Below, in pieces: positions 42,161 to 51,579 of a stretch of 64,000 nucleotides of DNA. The position numbers were made by a program, and so were the translations under genes. The notes beneath the pieces are model-generated. The model did not search any database. It was not told the origin of the DNA and was given only the letters and a program-made list of their open reading frames with translations. Position 1 is the first letter of the stretch, and the number at the start of each line of letters is the position of its first letter. Source of the stretch: Sulfitobacter pontiacus (lineage in GTDB: Bacteria > Pseudomonadota > Alphaproteobacteria > Rhodobacterales > Rhodobacteraceae); assembly GCF_040790665.1 (NCBI RefSeq), contig NZ_CP160849.1:1947501-2011500 (forward strand). Reading direction: 5' to 3'.

Positions 42161-43239
42161 TGAATGTAGCCCCTCAATTCACAGCGCTTATGAGCGCCCA
42201 GGCTCTGCCCGATGTCGCAGTTCTTGGCGGTGCGCCCGAATGGATCCACCTGCTTCCTGCGGGCCTGATCCAGACGGGCGACAAGCGCGGTCCCTATCTC
42301 GCTGCGAATTTCGAACAGATCATTTCCGAGAGCTTCCTCCACACCCCCAAACTCCCCATCGACATCAATCACGCCATCCACCTGCGCGCGCCAAAAGGCG
42401 AAGAAGCCCCGGCGTTCGGCTGGATCGTGGCCATGCAGGCGCGTGAAGACGGTCTGTGGGGCAAGGCGGAGTGGACAACGGCTGGCGCTGAGCTGGTCAC
42501 ATCACGGGCCTACCGCGGCATCAGCCCCGTTATCCGGCACAGGGCAGACAAGACGGTCACGTCGATCGAATGCGTCAGCCTGGTCAATAAACCCAACCTG
42601 CGCGGTCTGACTGCGCTTCATCAACAACAGGACATTCCCCCAATGGATTGGACGAAATTTCTGGCCGACATGCTCGGCCTGCCGGAGACGGCAACCGATG
42701 AGGAAATCAAAAAGGCGCTGAAGGGCAAGATGTCCGGTGGCGAAGACAAGCCCGCGCTGCAGTCGCAGATGTCGGAAATCGGGGTAGCACTTGGCCTCAG
42801 CGCAGACAGTGCGCCAGCCGACATTCTGATTGCGGCGCAGAGTGCATCGAGTGACCAGGGCGCGGACGAAACCATCGTCGCACTGCAGGCCGAAATCACC
42901 ACGTTGGCAACCTCGCTGAATGAACTTCGCGATACCGGTGCCAAGACCGCAGCCACGGCTTTTGTCGATGACGCGATCAAAGCAGGCCGCGTGGGCGTCA
43001 AGCCAATGCGCGATCGCTACATCTCCATGCACATGAAGGATGCGTCTGGGACCGAAGAGCTGATCGGCGCGATGCCCGTGCTCAGCAGCTCTGGCACCTC
43101 GATCATCGCACCTGCCCGCAAGGATGGTGAGCTCTCGCTGAACTCCGAGCAGCTGAGCATTGCCAAGATGCTGGGGCAGGATCCCAAAGACTATGCCGCC
43201 ACGCTCGCTGAAGAGCAGGCCAACTTGGAGGACAACTGA
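42161..43239 (+). CDS. Phage protease/scaffold (Mu gpI-like)
   Basis: A 359-residue protein. The N-terminal part is a Mu-I type serine protease (WIHLLPAGLIQTGDKRGPYLAANFEQIISESFLHTPKLPIDINHAIHLRAPKGEEAPAFGWI ... VSLVNKPNLRGLTAL), needed for capsid maturation. The C-terminal half is acidic helix, the scaffold part. As in Mu I/Z, an internal ATG at 42643 (MDWTKFLADMLGLPETATDE) could give a free scaffold of about 199 residues. The start is uncertain: ATG 42161, ATG 42190 or GTG 42133; none has a strong ribosome site. Confidence 0.87.
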
Positions 43240-43676
43240 TGACCGCACTGACCGCAGGGCGCAACACGCCCCAGATCGCCGGTGATATCCGCAACGGTCT
43301 TCTGGCCGCTTCGACCACCGTTTTTGCGGGGTCGCTTCTGATGCGCAACGCTGCCGGATTTGTCGTCAAAGGTGCGACTGCCACAGGCCTCGTGGGCATT
43401 GGTCGCGCAGAAGACGCTGGTGACAATTCCACGGGCAGCGCCGGAGACGCAGCGGTGCTCTACCGCCCCGGTGTCTTCCGCTTTGCGAACTCCGCTGGAG
43501 CGGACGAGATCACCGTCGCCGAAATCGGCGATGTGGTCTTCGCGGTTGATGATCAGACCGTCGCCAAAACCGATGCAACGGCATCGCGCTCTCCGGCCGG
43601 GTTTGTCGACGATGTCGATGCCCTGGGCGTCTGGGTGCGCTTTGACGAAGTCCTCACCAAAATCGCTACGGCGTAA
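43239..43676 (+). CDS. Capsid decoration/stabilisation protein (DUF2190-like)
   Basis: A 145-residue small beta-rich protein: TAGRNTPQIAGDIRNGLLAASTTVFAGSLLMRNAAGFVVKG, then VGIGRAEDAGDN and a charged end. The position between protease and major capsid is that of capsid-decorating proteins. ATGA overlap with the protease. Confidence 0.82.
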   Translation: MTALTAGRNTPQIAGDIRNGLLAASTTVFAGSLLMRNAAGFVVKGATATGLVGIGRAEDAGDNSTGSAGDAAVLYRPGVFRFANSAGADEITVAEIGDVVFAVDDQTVAKTDATASRSPAGFVDDVDALGVWVRFDEVLTKIATA

Positions 43677-43688
43677 GGAGACCATTCA

Positions 43689-44582
43689 ATGCTCATCAAT
43701 ACTCCAAATCTAGAAGCCATCCGTGTCGGCTTCAACACCGCTTACAAGCGGGGTCTTGGACAGGCCGAGACGCAGTACACGCGGATCGCGACTGTGGTCC
43801 CCTCGTCGACGCGCGAAAGCCGCTACGGCTGGCTCGGCAAAATGCCAAACATGCGCGAATGGCTTGGCCCCCGCCTGATCCAAGGTCTTGCCGAGCATGA
43901 CTACGCGATCAAGAACAAGGATTTCGAACTGACCATCGGCGTTGATCGCAATGACATCAAAGACGACAACCTCGGGATCTACGAGCCCATGTTCGTCGAG
44001 ATGGGCGAAAGCACGGCTGCTCACCCTGATCTGCTGACCTTCGGTGCGCTGGCAGGTGGCTTCGCAACCGAATGCTACGATGGCCAGTATTTCTTCGACA
44101 CCGATCACCCCGTGATCAACGAAGATGGCTCGATGGGTACGGTCGCAAACACCGACGGCGGTTCCGGCGCGCCCTGGTTCCTGCTCTCAACCAACCGGTC
44201 GCTGAAGCCGATGATCTTCCAGGATCGTGAAAAACCCATGTTCGTGGCCAAGGATAACCCGAAAGACCACAACGTCTTCATGAACAAGGAATTCGTCTAC
44301 GGCACCGATGCCCGCTACAATGTCGGGTACGGCTTCTGGCAGATGGCATGGGGATCCAAGCAGACCCTGAACGCCACACGCTACGCCGCCGCTCGCGCCG
44401 CGTTGCGGGGCATGAAGGGCGACCATGGGCGTCCCTTGGGTATCAAACCAAACCTGCTGGTTGTGCCGCCCTCGATGGAGCAGGCAGCGCTCGAGCTGCT
44501 GAATGCCGAGCGCGATGCCGCCGGTGCCACAAACGTCTGGAAAGGCACTGCGGAGCTGCTCATCGTTCCGTGGCTGGCATAA
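43689..44582 (+). CDS. Major capsid protein (Mu gpT family)
   Basis: A 297-residue HK97-fold capsid protein of the Mu gpT family. It begins MLINTPNLEAIRVGFNTAYK and includes VPSSTRESRYGWLGKMPNMREWLGPRLIQGLAEHDY and FFDTDHPVINEDGSMGTVANTD, both signature segments. The end carries HGRPLGIKPNLLVVPPSMEQAALELLNAERD. Several hundred copies build the head. Confidence 0.94.
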   Translation: MLINTPNLEAIRVGFNTAYKRGLGQAETQYTRIATVVPSSTRESRYGWLGKMPNMREWLGPRLIQGLAEHDYAIKNKDFELTIGVDRNDIKDDNLGIYEPMFVEMGESTAAHPDLLTFGALAGGFATECYDGQYFFDTDHPVINEDGSMGTVANTDGGSGAPWFLLSTNRSLKPMIFQDREKPMFVAKDNPKDHNVFMNKEFVYGTDARYNVGYGFWQMAWGSKQTLNATRYAAARAALRGMKGDHGRPLGIKPNLLVVPPSMEQAALELLNAERDAAGATNVWKGTAELLIVPWLA

Positions 44583-44594
44583 GGAGCTGAACGG

Positions 44595-45149
44595 ATGGCA
44601 CGTACCAAAAAAGCACCCGCCAGCAAGGCCAGCGACACCAAAGGCACCGGGGCGGAAAACCAAGCGGCTCCGGTGGTGGAAAACGCCCCTGAACCCTCGC
44701 AGCCCACGCCTGAAAACGGCGCGGATGAGACCAAGGGAGCCGAAGCCCCCAAGCCTCTGTCTCTTGCGGCAGACCAAGCGTCTGAAGTCGCGCAGTCCGT
44801 TGCCGGAAATGGCGCGGATGAGAGCAAGGCAGCCGAGGTCCCAAACGTGTCTGGCACTGATCTGGAAGGCCTCTCTGCAGCCCTGACGTCCGACGCAAAG
44901 CCTTCCCCTCCGGCGGAGACCCGTGCCGAAGCGGTAGGCTCCCTGGCGGCAGCGTTGCAGCCGCGGGATGAGGAAGATCTGATCGTAGTGGTCATCGGAC
45001 CAAAGGGTGGTTTCTGGCGGGCCGGTCGGCACTTCACACCCGAACCGACACGCATCATGGCGTCAGAGCTCAGCGATGAAGAGGCCGCCATGCTGCGCGA
45101 TGAGCCCAAGCTCGCGATCAGCCTGATGAAAGCTGACGCCGCCGAGTAA
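44595..45149 (+). CDS. Acidic phage protein of unknown role (Mu gp35-like)
   Basis: A 184-residue protein. The first 120 residues are Ala/Pro/Glu-rich low complexity with near-repeats (ENGADETKGAEAPK; GNGADESKAAEVPN). The C-terminus (DEEDLIVVVIGPKGGFWRAGRHFTPEPTRIMASELSDEEAAMLRDEPKLAIS) resembles the HI1506/Mu gp35 family. Confidence 0.78.
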   Translation: MARTKKAPASKASDTKGTGAENQAAPVVENAPEPSQPTPENGADETKGAEAPKPLSLAADQASEVAQSVAGNGADESKAAEVPNVSGTDLEGLSAALTSDAKPSPPAETRAEAVGSLAAALQPRDEEDLIVVVIGPKGGFWRAGRHFTPEPTRIMASELSDEEAAMLRDEPKLAISLMKADAAE

Positions 45150-45230
45150 GGCGGCAATCGCCCAACCTTTGACCGGCGGCGGGTTTGTCGCCGCCGGTTG
45201 TTCACATTCAACCCGGATGGTGCCTTCCCC

Positions 45231-45659
45231 GTGTCTTACACATCTCTTGCAAAACTGACTGCGAAGTTTGGCGAACACATGCTGATCTCACTGACAGATC
45301 GGGGCGATGTGGCAACTGACGCTATTGATACGGACGTGATTGACCAGGCGTTGTCCGACGCGGATGCGATGATCGATGGTTACGTGGGGGTCCGTTACGC
45401 GCTCCCTATGGAGACCACGCCGCCCCTGATCGGAAGCCTTGCGCTCGCAATCACGATCTACAACCTCCACGTGGCCAGCCCGGATCCCAAGATCGAAGAA
45501 GACTACAAGGCCGCCTTACGCACCTTGCGGGATATTTCCAGCGGTGGTGTCCGCTTGCCCATCGCGGGGGCTGATGCGCCCGGTACCGGAAGCTCCGGGG
45601 CACGGCTGACTGATCGAGAGCGTCCCCTCACGCAAGCCAGCATGAAGGGCTTCATCTGA
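45231..45659 (+). CDS. DUF1320 head-tail connector (Mu gp36-like)
   Basis: A 142-residue protein of the DUF1320 family: SYTSLAKLTAKFGEHMLISLTDR, ALSDADAMIDGYVGVRYALPMETTPPLIGSLALAITIYNLH. GTG 45231 matches family N-termini; TTG 45198 would add 11 residues. Gp36-type proteins act as head completion adaptors. Confidence 0.87.
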   Translation: MSYTSLAKLTAKFGEHMLISLTDRGDVATDAIDTDVIDQALSDADAMIDGYVGVRYALPMETTPPLIGSLALAITIYNLHVASPDPKIEEDYKAALRTLRDISSGGVRLPIAGADAPGTGSSGARLTDRERPLTQASMKGFI

Positions 45660-46087
45660 TGATCGAGAGCATCATCTCCCGTCTCTCATCGGAGGTCGCC
45701 ATCCTCGAGCATCGCGTAGAAGGCGCAGGCAATTTCGCCGATCTGATGCAGCGCAATGCTTTGCCCCAGCACACTCCCGCAGCGCATGTGCTGCCTCTGG
45801 GATTGATCGGTCGTCAAGCTGACGCAGGTGCCGGTGCCTTTACCCAAGGGATCGAAGAGGCCATCGCGGTTATCCTGACCATCCGCAATCACACGCCCGC
45901 GGGCCAAAAGGCCTTGGCAGAATTGCGCGATGTGATCTTTGCGATCGTCAACGCCATCGCCGGATGGGCCCCGTCTGATGAGATCGGCGTGTTTCGTCTG
46001 ACCCGTGGCTCCATTTTGAACGCCTCCAAGGGCACCGTCGTCTACCAGATCGACTTTGCCATCACTGATCAGCTGAGGATCCTCTGA
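45659..46087 (+). CDS. Mu gp37-like tail terminator/completion protein
   Basis: A 142-residue protein of the Gp37 (DUF1834) family: MIESIISRLSSEVAILEHRVEG, PAGQKALAELRDVIFAIVNAIAGWAP, LTRGSILNASKGTVVYQIDFAI. It likely caps the tail tube or completes the joint. It overlaps the gp36 stop and the following small gene. Confidence 0.85.
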   Translation: MIESIISRLSSEVAILEHRVEGAGNFADLMQRNALPQHTPAAHVLPLGLIGRQADAGAGAFTQGIEEAIAVILTIRNHTPAGQKALAELRDVIFAIVNAIAGWAPSDEIGVFRLTRGSILNASKGTVVYQIDFAITDQLRIL

Positions 46088-46233
46088 TGAAAGCACCAAT
46101 CCTTCCGTCCCGTGGGGGCAGCTACACCCGCAGCAAGAATGGCAAGCTGACCCGTAAGGAGGGACCGGTCACCCCGGACCCCGAAGAAGTGGTTGCTGAG
46201 CCTGCTGAAGAAACATCGGAAAAGGAGGCTTAA
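46087..46233 (+). CDS. 48-residue acidic-tailed phage protein
   Basis: A small gene: MKAPILPSRGGSYTRSKNGK, then an acidic C-terminus (PDPEEVVAEPAEETSEKEA). Its start overlaps the gp37 stop and its TAA directly abuts the tail tube ATG. Small proteins with this layout occur in siphovirus-tailed Mu-like phages. It also carries the AAAGGAGG site for the tail tube gene. Confidence 0.72.
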   Translation: MKAPILPSRGGSYTRSKNGKLTRKEGPVTPDPEEVVAEPAEETSEKEA

Positions 46234-47166
46234 ATGGCCCTTAAATGGAAATCCAAAATCCTGCTGGCAAAGCTGGAGACAACGTACAACACCGACGCTG
46301 AACCAACCGCGGCGGCAAATGGCATCCTCGCCACGGAAATCACCCTGACACCGATGGAAGGCAGCGACGTCAGCCGCAATCTGGAAATCCCCACTTTGGG
46401 CGCTCAGGGGTCGGTGCCGATCGATGTCCATGCCAAGCTGACCTTTAACGTGGAACTCGCCGGGTCCGGTATCGCCGGTACCGCGCCCGCCTGGGGGCCG
46501 CTGATGCGTGGTTGCGCCGTGGCCGAGACCATCACGGCCGACACGTCGGTCACCTATAATCCTGTAAGTGATGATCACGAGAGCCTGTCGGTTTATTTTC
46601 TGATCGAGGGCACGCAGTTCGTCCTGACCGGCGCGCGCGGCAATTGCACGATCGACTTCACGACCTCGGCCATCCCCTACCTCAAGTTCGAATATTGGGG
46701 ACTGTTCAATCAACCGAGCGAAGAGACGCGGGTGAACCCCACGCTGACGGCGTTCAAAAAGCCACTGGCTGTGACCAAGGCCAACACGCCGACATTCACG
46801 CTGGCCGGTGTGCCGCTCGTGATGCGGTCCCTGATGCTTAATCTCGGCAATGCGGTCGAACCACGGTTTCTGGTCGGGTCGGAAGGCATTCTGATCACCG
46901 ACAAGGAAGAGAGCGTCGAGACGAAGGTGGAGGCTGTCCCACTCGGTACACTCAACCCGTTCACGATGGCGGCTGATCAGACAGACGTTGCAATCAACCT
47001 TGTGCACGGACTGACCGCTGGGAACATCGCAACCCTCGCGATCGCCAAAGCGCAGATGCAACGGCCTCAGGGTCTCGAGAATGCTCAGAACATCGTGGAG
47101 TGGCCGCTCCGCCTGGTCCCGATCCCGACGGTTGGCAACGACCAGTGGTCTCTCACTCTCACGTAA
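46234..47166 (+). CDS. Tail tube protein (siphovirus type)
   Basis: A 310-residue protein matching tail tube proteins of B3/RcapMu-like transposable siphoviruses: KSKILLAKLETTYNTDAEPTAAANGILATEITLTPMEGSDVSRNLE, VELAGSGIAGTAPAWGPLMRGCAVAETIT, then a beta-rich C-terminus. There is no tail sheath gene nearby, so the tail is non-contractile. Confidence 0.87.
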   Translation: MALKWKSKILLAKLETTYNTDAEPTAAANGILATEITLTPMEGSDVSRNLEIPTLGAQGSVPIDVHAKLTFNVELAGSGIAGTAPAWGPLMRGCAVAETITADTSVTYNPVSDDHESLSVYFLIEGTQFVLTGARGNCTIDFTTSAIPYLKFEYWGLFNQPSEETRVNPTLTAFKKPLAVTKANTPTFTLAGVPLVMRSLMLNLGNAVEPRFLVGSEGILITDKEESVETKVEAVPLGTLNPFTMAADQTDVAINLVHGLTAGNIATLAIAKAQMQRPQGLENAQNIVEWPLRLVPIPTVGNDQWSLTLT

Positions 47167-47185
47167 TTCGAAAGGAACTCTTCCC

Positions 47186-47515
47186 ATGTTCAAGATCAAT
47201 CAGGCCCCGACATTCACCCGCGATGTGTCGATCCAGATCCCCGACGGTGAAGGCTTCACCGAAGCGGAGCTGAAGACCACGTTCCGCGCTATGCCGATCT
47301 CGGAAGCCGACGGGTTCGACCTCAGCACAGGTTCGGGCACGCTCGACTTTCTGAAGGCCGTCGTCGTGAGTTTCGACAATCTGGTCGATGACGATGACAA
47401 CCCCGTGCCGTCGACACCCGAACAGATCAGCCAGGAACTGGACAAGGCCTATATTCGGCTCGGTCTGGTCAGTGGATATTTCAAAGGGCTGCACAAGGGC
47501 ACGCTGGGAAACTGA
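47186..47515 (+). CDS. Tail assembly chaperone, short product (gpG-like)
   Basis: A 109-residue protein (MFKINQAPTFTRDVSIQIPD) located between the tail tube and tape measure genes, where lambda has G. AAAGGAA precedes the ATG. It ends ...GTLGN at a TGA placed immediately after GGGAAAC (47506-47512), a canonical -1 slippery heptamer in the correct phase (CTG GGA AAC TGA). Confidence 0.87.
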   Translation: MFKINQAPTFTRDVSIQIPDGEGFTEAELKTTFRAMPISEADGFDLSTGSGTLDFLKAVVVSFDNLVDDDDNPVPSTPEQISQELDKAYIRLGLVSGYFKGLHKGTLGN

Positions 47516-47868
47516 AGGCCGCGGGGGCTGCATGGGCAAAAGGATCGCCCAATGAGACCCCGCGGCAAGACGATGCGAGTTCGGATGCAGCACAGCTTGG
47601 GATCGATCTCGGACAGTACCAGGACAGCACCGGCACCGAAGAGCTCGAGCTGTGGCCCTGGCATCTTGAGGCGCTCGAAGCCTTCTTCAGCATCTGCTCG
47701 CAATGGCGGGTCGTTGCCGTCGGTGCCCGGATCATGCCCATCGGTCTCGACTACACTGCCGCCCAGTCCGGGCTGCAGCTGGCAGGCCTCACCGTCGACG
47801 CAGAGATGTGGGGCGACATCAGAACCATCGAGCAAGGTGCTTTGGCTGAAATTCGGAGAATGATGTGA
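47186..47868 (+). CDS. Tail assembly chaperone frameshift fusion (gpGT-like), join 47186-47512 and 47512-47868
   Basis: A -1 shift at GGGAAAC continues translation for 118 more residues, giving a 227-residue fusion. The extension has good protein character (ELWPWHLEALEAFFSICSQW; GLDYTAAQSGLQLAGL) and resembles DUF1799-type chaperone C-termini. It has no start codon or ribosome site of its own that would fit. In lambda and relatives the G:GT ratio set by this shift is needed to load the tape measure protein. The last codons overlap the tape measure start (GTG 47865). Confidence 0.82.
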
Positions 47869-50639
47869 GCGGCTTCAAGACCAGTCTTTATGTCGGAGGT
47901 GATGCGACCGGGGCCAAGAAAGCCCTGGCCGAAACCACGTCCGCATTGGCCGGTACCCAGAAGGCCACAGACAGTCTGAACAAGAGCACCGCCGCGCTGG
48001 ATCAATCGACCAGATCCGCCGCGAACGAAAACAGCAACTTTGCGACCGGCGAGAAAGCGGTTCAGCAGGCCGTCACGAGATCCAACACCGCCGTCCAGCA
48101 GCGCATCGAGCGCCTGACCGGCTACGGTGCCGCGACCAACAGTGCGCGCCAAAGTGCGGCAGCATTTGGCGGCACGATTGATCAGAACAAAGCCAGCTTC
48201 GATGCGACGCGCATGTCGATCGATCCGGTCTATCGCGCTTCCAGGCAGTACGAAGCCGTCGTTGACGAAACCCGTCGCTCAGTCGCCGCCGGTGCTGCAA
48301 CTCAAGCCGAAGCGAACCGTGTCCTTGCGCTGGCTGAAGCCCAGTATCTGGCGACCGGTCAAAGCGCCCAGGTCATGGGGCGCTCAAACAATGCGGCAGC
48401 GGGCCAGATGGGTAACCTGGTTGCGCAGTTCAACGACATCGGCGTGATGATGGCTGCGGGGCAGAACCCGCTGACCCTCGCGCTCCAGCAAGGTACCCAG
48501 ATCAGCCAGGTCATCGGCCCTATGGGTGCCGCCGGTGCGGTGAAGGCGCTGGGCGGTGCGTTCTTGGGCATGCTGAACCCGGTCAGCTTGATCACGATCG
48601 GGTCGATCGCTGCGGGTGCGGCCGTCACCAGCTGGCTGACATCCTCAAAGGGCGACACCAATGAGCTTGAAGAGGCCTTGGAAGAGCTGACCAATCAGGT
48701 CGACAGCTTTGTCGCATCTGCCAAAGAAGCGAACTCAAGCACTTCCGATCTCGAGGAACGCTTCGGCAAAGGTGCTGAAGCAGCAAGGAAGTATCTTCTC
48801 CTCTTGGCGCAGATTAGCGAACGAGAGGCAAAGAACGCGACGCGCAGCGCGGCTTTGTCGCTTACTGATGATATCGACACGAGCCGTCCAAACACTGCGA
48901 ACAGACGCAAGCTGGCAAACGAATTCGACCTCTCGCTCTACGGTGCTGCTAGATCTCAAAACCGCCAGCTGATTGCCGAAGTAGAGAGATCCTATGTTCT
49001 TCTTGAGACTTCGGTCAATGGTTCAATCGAGAGGCAGATTTCTGCACTGGAACGTGTGCAAGCTGCCTATTTGGCAGCTGCAGAAGCGTCTGGAGGCGTT
49101 AATGCAGAAGAGAATGATCGACTTCGAATAATCACTGAGCAATTGGTCCTTCTACAGGAGGTCGCTCAAGCCAATGAGCAGCTGAACGATACGGCTGAGA
49201 ACTCCGCTACGATTGAACAGCGTAAATTGCTGGCAATTCAGAACTTCCGCACTGAGAGGGCCATTCTCGCGCGCGATGCTGCAAGCGAAGCCTGGGTGGA
49301 GATCGCGCAGCTCACCGAGCAAGCCGATCTTCAGGCCTTGATTGCACAACATGGCGAAGACAGCCGCCAAGTAACAGAGGCACGCGCAGAGGCTGAACGG
49401 AATGCCTTTATCCAACAGGTCAACAGCCGAGATATTTCAGAGGAACTAAAGGAAGAATTGATCGCCGCCTGGGACGCGGCCAATGCTCTCTCGCTGGTAG
49501 ATATCGCAGCAGGCATTTCCCCGGCGGTGGCACAGGCTGCAGCTCTTGCCCAGAACCTCGGCATTGCGCTGAACGAGGCACTGTCGCTGCAAAACATGCA
49601 GGCCGGTGCTGTCTACAGTGGGCGTGGCGATGGCATGGCCGAGGTGCGTGCGCGTAGAGGCGAGACCAATAAGACCGACGGCCGCTTCGTTTATACCGGT
49701 CCCCGCCTGGACGCGAACAACAACCCCATCATCAACAAAACGCGTTCGGGTGGCGGCGGAGGCGGAAGCGCAGCCAACGCTCTCAAGAAAGAGCGCGAAG
49801 CCGTCACGGATCTGATCAGCGGTCTGGAAGACGAACTGGCGATCCTGCGCGAGAGCGACCCGGTTCAACAGGAGATGCTGCGCCACCGCGAAAAACTTGC
49901 CGGCGCAACTGAAGCCGAGCGGGCCAAGATCAGCGAATTGATCGCAACCCGCAACCGCGAGAAGACCGCTGTCGAAGAGCAGAAGGCTGCTTGGGACAGC
50001 TACCGCGACATCGCCCATGGCACCTTTGAGGATCTCCGGCGCAGTGGAGGCGACCTTGGAGGCGTGCTGGATACTTTGTCGGACAAGATCCAGGACATGG
50101 CGTTTCAGGCGCTCCTCTTGGGAGAAGGGCCTCTCGCGCAGATCTTGGGCACCTCAGGCGGCGGTGGCCTGATTGATCTGGCCTTGGGGGCCATTTTTCC
50201 CGGCCAGAAGCCCGCCGGTCAAAAGCTTGCTGTTGGCGGCATGGTCTATGGTCGCGGCGGCGGAAAGTCGGATCAGGTGCCGCTCTGGGGGTCGCCGGGC
50301 GAGTACATGGTTAACGCCAAAGCGACGGCAAAAAACCGGACGCTTCTGGAAATGATCAATGCCGGGGCTGACATTCCCGGCTTTGCAAACGGCGGCCAGA
50401 TCGGCGGCGCATCTGGCGGGCTTGGTGGCATCGACATGCGCCCCCAAATCACCATCGAGAATCATTCAAGCTCCCCGATCACCCAGACCCGCCAAGACAG
50501 CGTTGACGGCCAAGGTCGGCGTAGCACCAAGCTTGTCCTGGCGGACGCCGTCGGCGACGCGATGACCCAGTCCGGTGGCGGGGCAAAGCGGGTGCTGAGC
50601 AACCGCTACGGTCTGCGGCAGAAGGGAGCGCTGAGATGA
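47865..50639 (+). CDS. Tail length tape measure protein
   Basis: A 924-residue protein setting tail length. The N-terminal part is long coiled coil (TTSALAGTQKATDSLNKST), followed by FNDIGVMMAAGQNPLTLALQQGTQISQVIGPMG, a signature of tape measure proteins, and hydrophobic helices (MLNPVSLITIGSIAAGAAVTSWL). The middle is charged helix and visibly richer in A+T. A Gly-rich linker near residue 625 leads to a C-terminal domain ending in GGMVYGRGGGKSDQVPLWGSPGEYMVNAKAT. GTG start overlaps the chaperone stop. Confidence 0.92.
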   Translation: MSGFKTSLYVGGDATGAKKALAETTSALAGTQKATDSLNKSTAALDQSTRSAANENSNFATGEKAVQQAVTRSNTAVQQRIERLTGYGAATNSARQSAAAFGGTIDQNKASFDATRMSIDPVYRASRQYEAVVDETRRSVAAGAATQAEANRVLALAEAQYLATGQSAQVMGRSNNAAAGQMGNLVAQFNDIGVMMAAGQNPLTLALQQGTQISQVIGPMGAAGAVKALGGAFLGMLNPVSLITIGSIAAGAAVTSWLTSSKGDTNELEEALEELTNQVDSFVASAKEANSSTSDLEERFGKGAEAARKYLLLLAQISEREAKNATRSAALSLTDDIDTSRPNTANRRKLANEFDLSLYGAARSQNRQLIAEVERSYVLLETSVNGSIERQISALERVQAAYLAAAEASGGVNAEENDRLRIITEQLVLLQEVAQANEQLNDTAENSATIEQRKLLAIQNFRTERAILARDAASEAWVEIAQLTEQADLQALIAQHGEDSRQVTEARAEAERNAFIQQVNSRDISEELKEELIAAWDAANALSLVDIAAGISPAVAQAAALAQNLGIALNEALSLQNMQAGAVYSGRGDGMAEVRARRGETNKTDGRFVYTGPRLDANNNPIINKTRSGGGGGGSAANALKKEREAVTDLISGLEDELAILRESDPVQQEMLRHREKLAGATEAERAKISELIATRNREKTAVEEQKAAWDSYRDIAHGTFEDLRRSGGDLGGVLDTLSDKIQDMAFQALLLGEGPLAQILGTSGGGGLIDLALGAIFPGQKPAGQKLAVGGMVYGRGGGKSDQVPLWGSPGEYMVNAKATAKNRTLLEMINAGADIPGFANGGQIGGASGGLGGIDMRPQITIENHSSSPITQTRQDSVDGQGRRSTKLVLADAVGDAMTQSGGGAKRVLSNRYGLRQKGALR

Positions 50640-51058
50640 GCGTTCCGACATGGCCAACAGATCTGCCCAAACCCCAGCGGGAGGACCTTCAGGTCCAGAT
50701 CAATGATCCCCGTCTGCGCAAGCCAACCGAGACAGGCCCCCCAGGCTATCGGCGGCGCTGGTCCAGTGTCGCGCGCACGGTCACCTTGTCGATCGATGTG
50801 CCGCGCAGCCTGAAAGCCGTCTTCGACGGGTTCTATGAGTACGAGACCAAGTTCGGTAGCTTGCCCTTCTGGATGCCCGATCCGATGACCGACGGCTGGC
50901 CGCTGCTGGACGCGTCAGGCGCGCATCTGCTGACCAACGACGGCTCCCCAATCTTACTCTCCGCGCAGTGGCTCTGCCTGTTCGGAGAAGAGACACCGGT
51001 GCAAAGCATACGGGGCATCCGGTTCGTCATCGCCTTTTCCGTGACGGTGATGCCATGA
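50636..51058 (+). CDS. Minor tail protein
   Basis: A 140-residue protein (MSVPTWPTDLPKPQREDLQV; RRRWSSVARTVTLSIDVPRSLKAVFDGFYEYETKFGSLPFWMPDP). The pattern of N-terminal WP.LP and later FW.pdp resembles distal-tail-associated proteins of siphoviral Mu-like phages. Overlaps both neighbours by 4 bases. Confidence 0.78.
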   Translation: MSVPTWPTDLPKPQREDLQVQINDPRLRKPTETGPPGYRRRWSSVARTVTLSIDVPRSLKAVFDGFYEYETKFGSLPFWMPDPMTDGWPLLDASGAHLLTNDGSPILLSAQWLCLFGEETPVQSIRGIRFVIAFSVTVMP

Positions 51059-51579
51059 GACGGGTCTCCCTGAACGCGCGCACGGCCTTTGATGCGCCTA
51101 CCACGGCCGAGATCGAGATCGCGCTGATCATGATCGAGCATCCTGAGCTGGATACCCCTGTGCGTCTCTCTACGGATCCGACCGAACGACTATGGGTTGA
51201 CCCTTTGATGTACGGGACGCGCTCAACTTGGATGGACAGCGACCCAGCCACCGAACCCTTTTTGTTCATTCTCGCGTCAACGGATATTCCTAGTGATCTG
51301 GAAGATGCACCTGCGGCCGCCAATATCGTCGTCGAGAATGTGGACAGCGACATCGCCGCTCTGCTTCGGTCTTTCACCGATCGTCCAACAGTTCACATGG
51401 CTGTCGTGCTCGCGGGATCACCGGATCTCGTTGAGGTGGAGTTTCGCGGGATGGTGATGGTTGCGGCTGATGGCAACGCAGGCTCGATCAGCCTTCAGGT
51501 CAGCCGCGCACCGGTCGAGGAAGAAAGCGTTCCCATGGACCGTTTCACCAAAGACCGCTTTCCGGGGCTGTTTCGATGA
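51055..51579 (+). CDS. DUF1833 tail protein
   Basis: A 174-residue protein of the DUF1833 family (FDAPTTAEIEIALIMIEHPELDTPVRLSTDPTERL; ANIVVENVDSDIAALLRSF; GSISLQVSRAP). The family lies just before the NlpC/P60 gene in B3-like tails and is probably part of the tail tip. Confidence 0.83.
   Translation: MRRVSLNARTAFDAPTTAEIEIALIMIEHPELDTPVRLSTDPTERLWVDPLMYGTRSTWMDSDPATEPFLFILASTDIPSDLEDAPAAANIVVENVDSDIAALLRSFTDRPTVHMAVVLAGSPDLVEVEFRGMVMVAADGNAGSISLQVSRAPVEEESVPMDRFTKDRFPGLFR

Noticed and set aside
47552-47863. Rightward 103-residue frame after the tail chaperone
   Set aside because: Composition is Ser/Arg/Pro-rich shadow type. The -1 frame reached by the GGGAAAC slip encodes the real domain.
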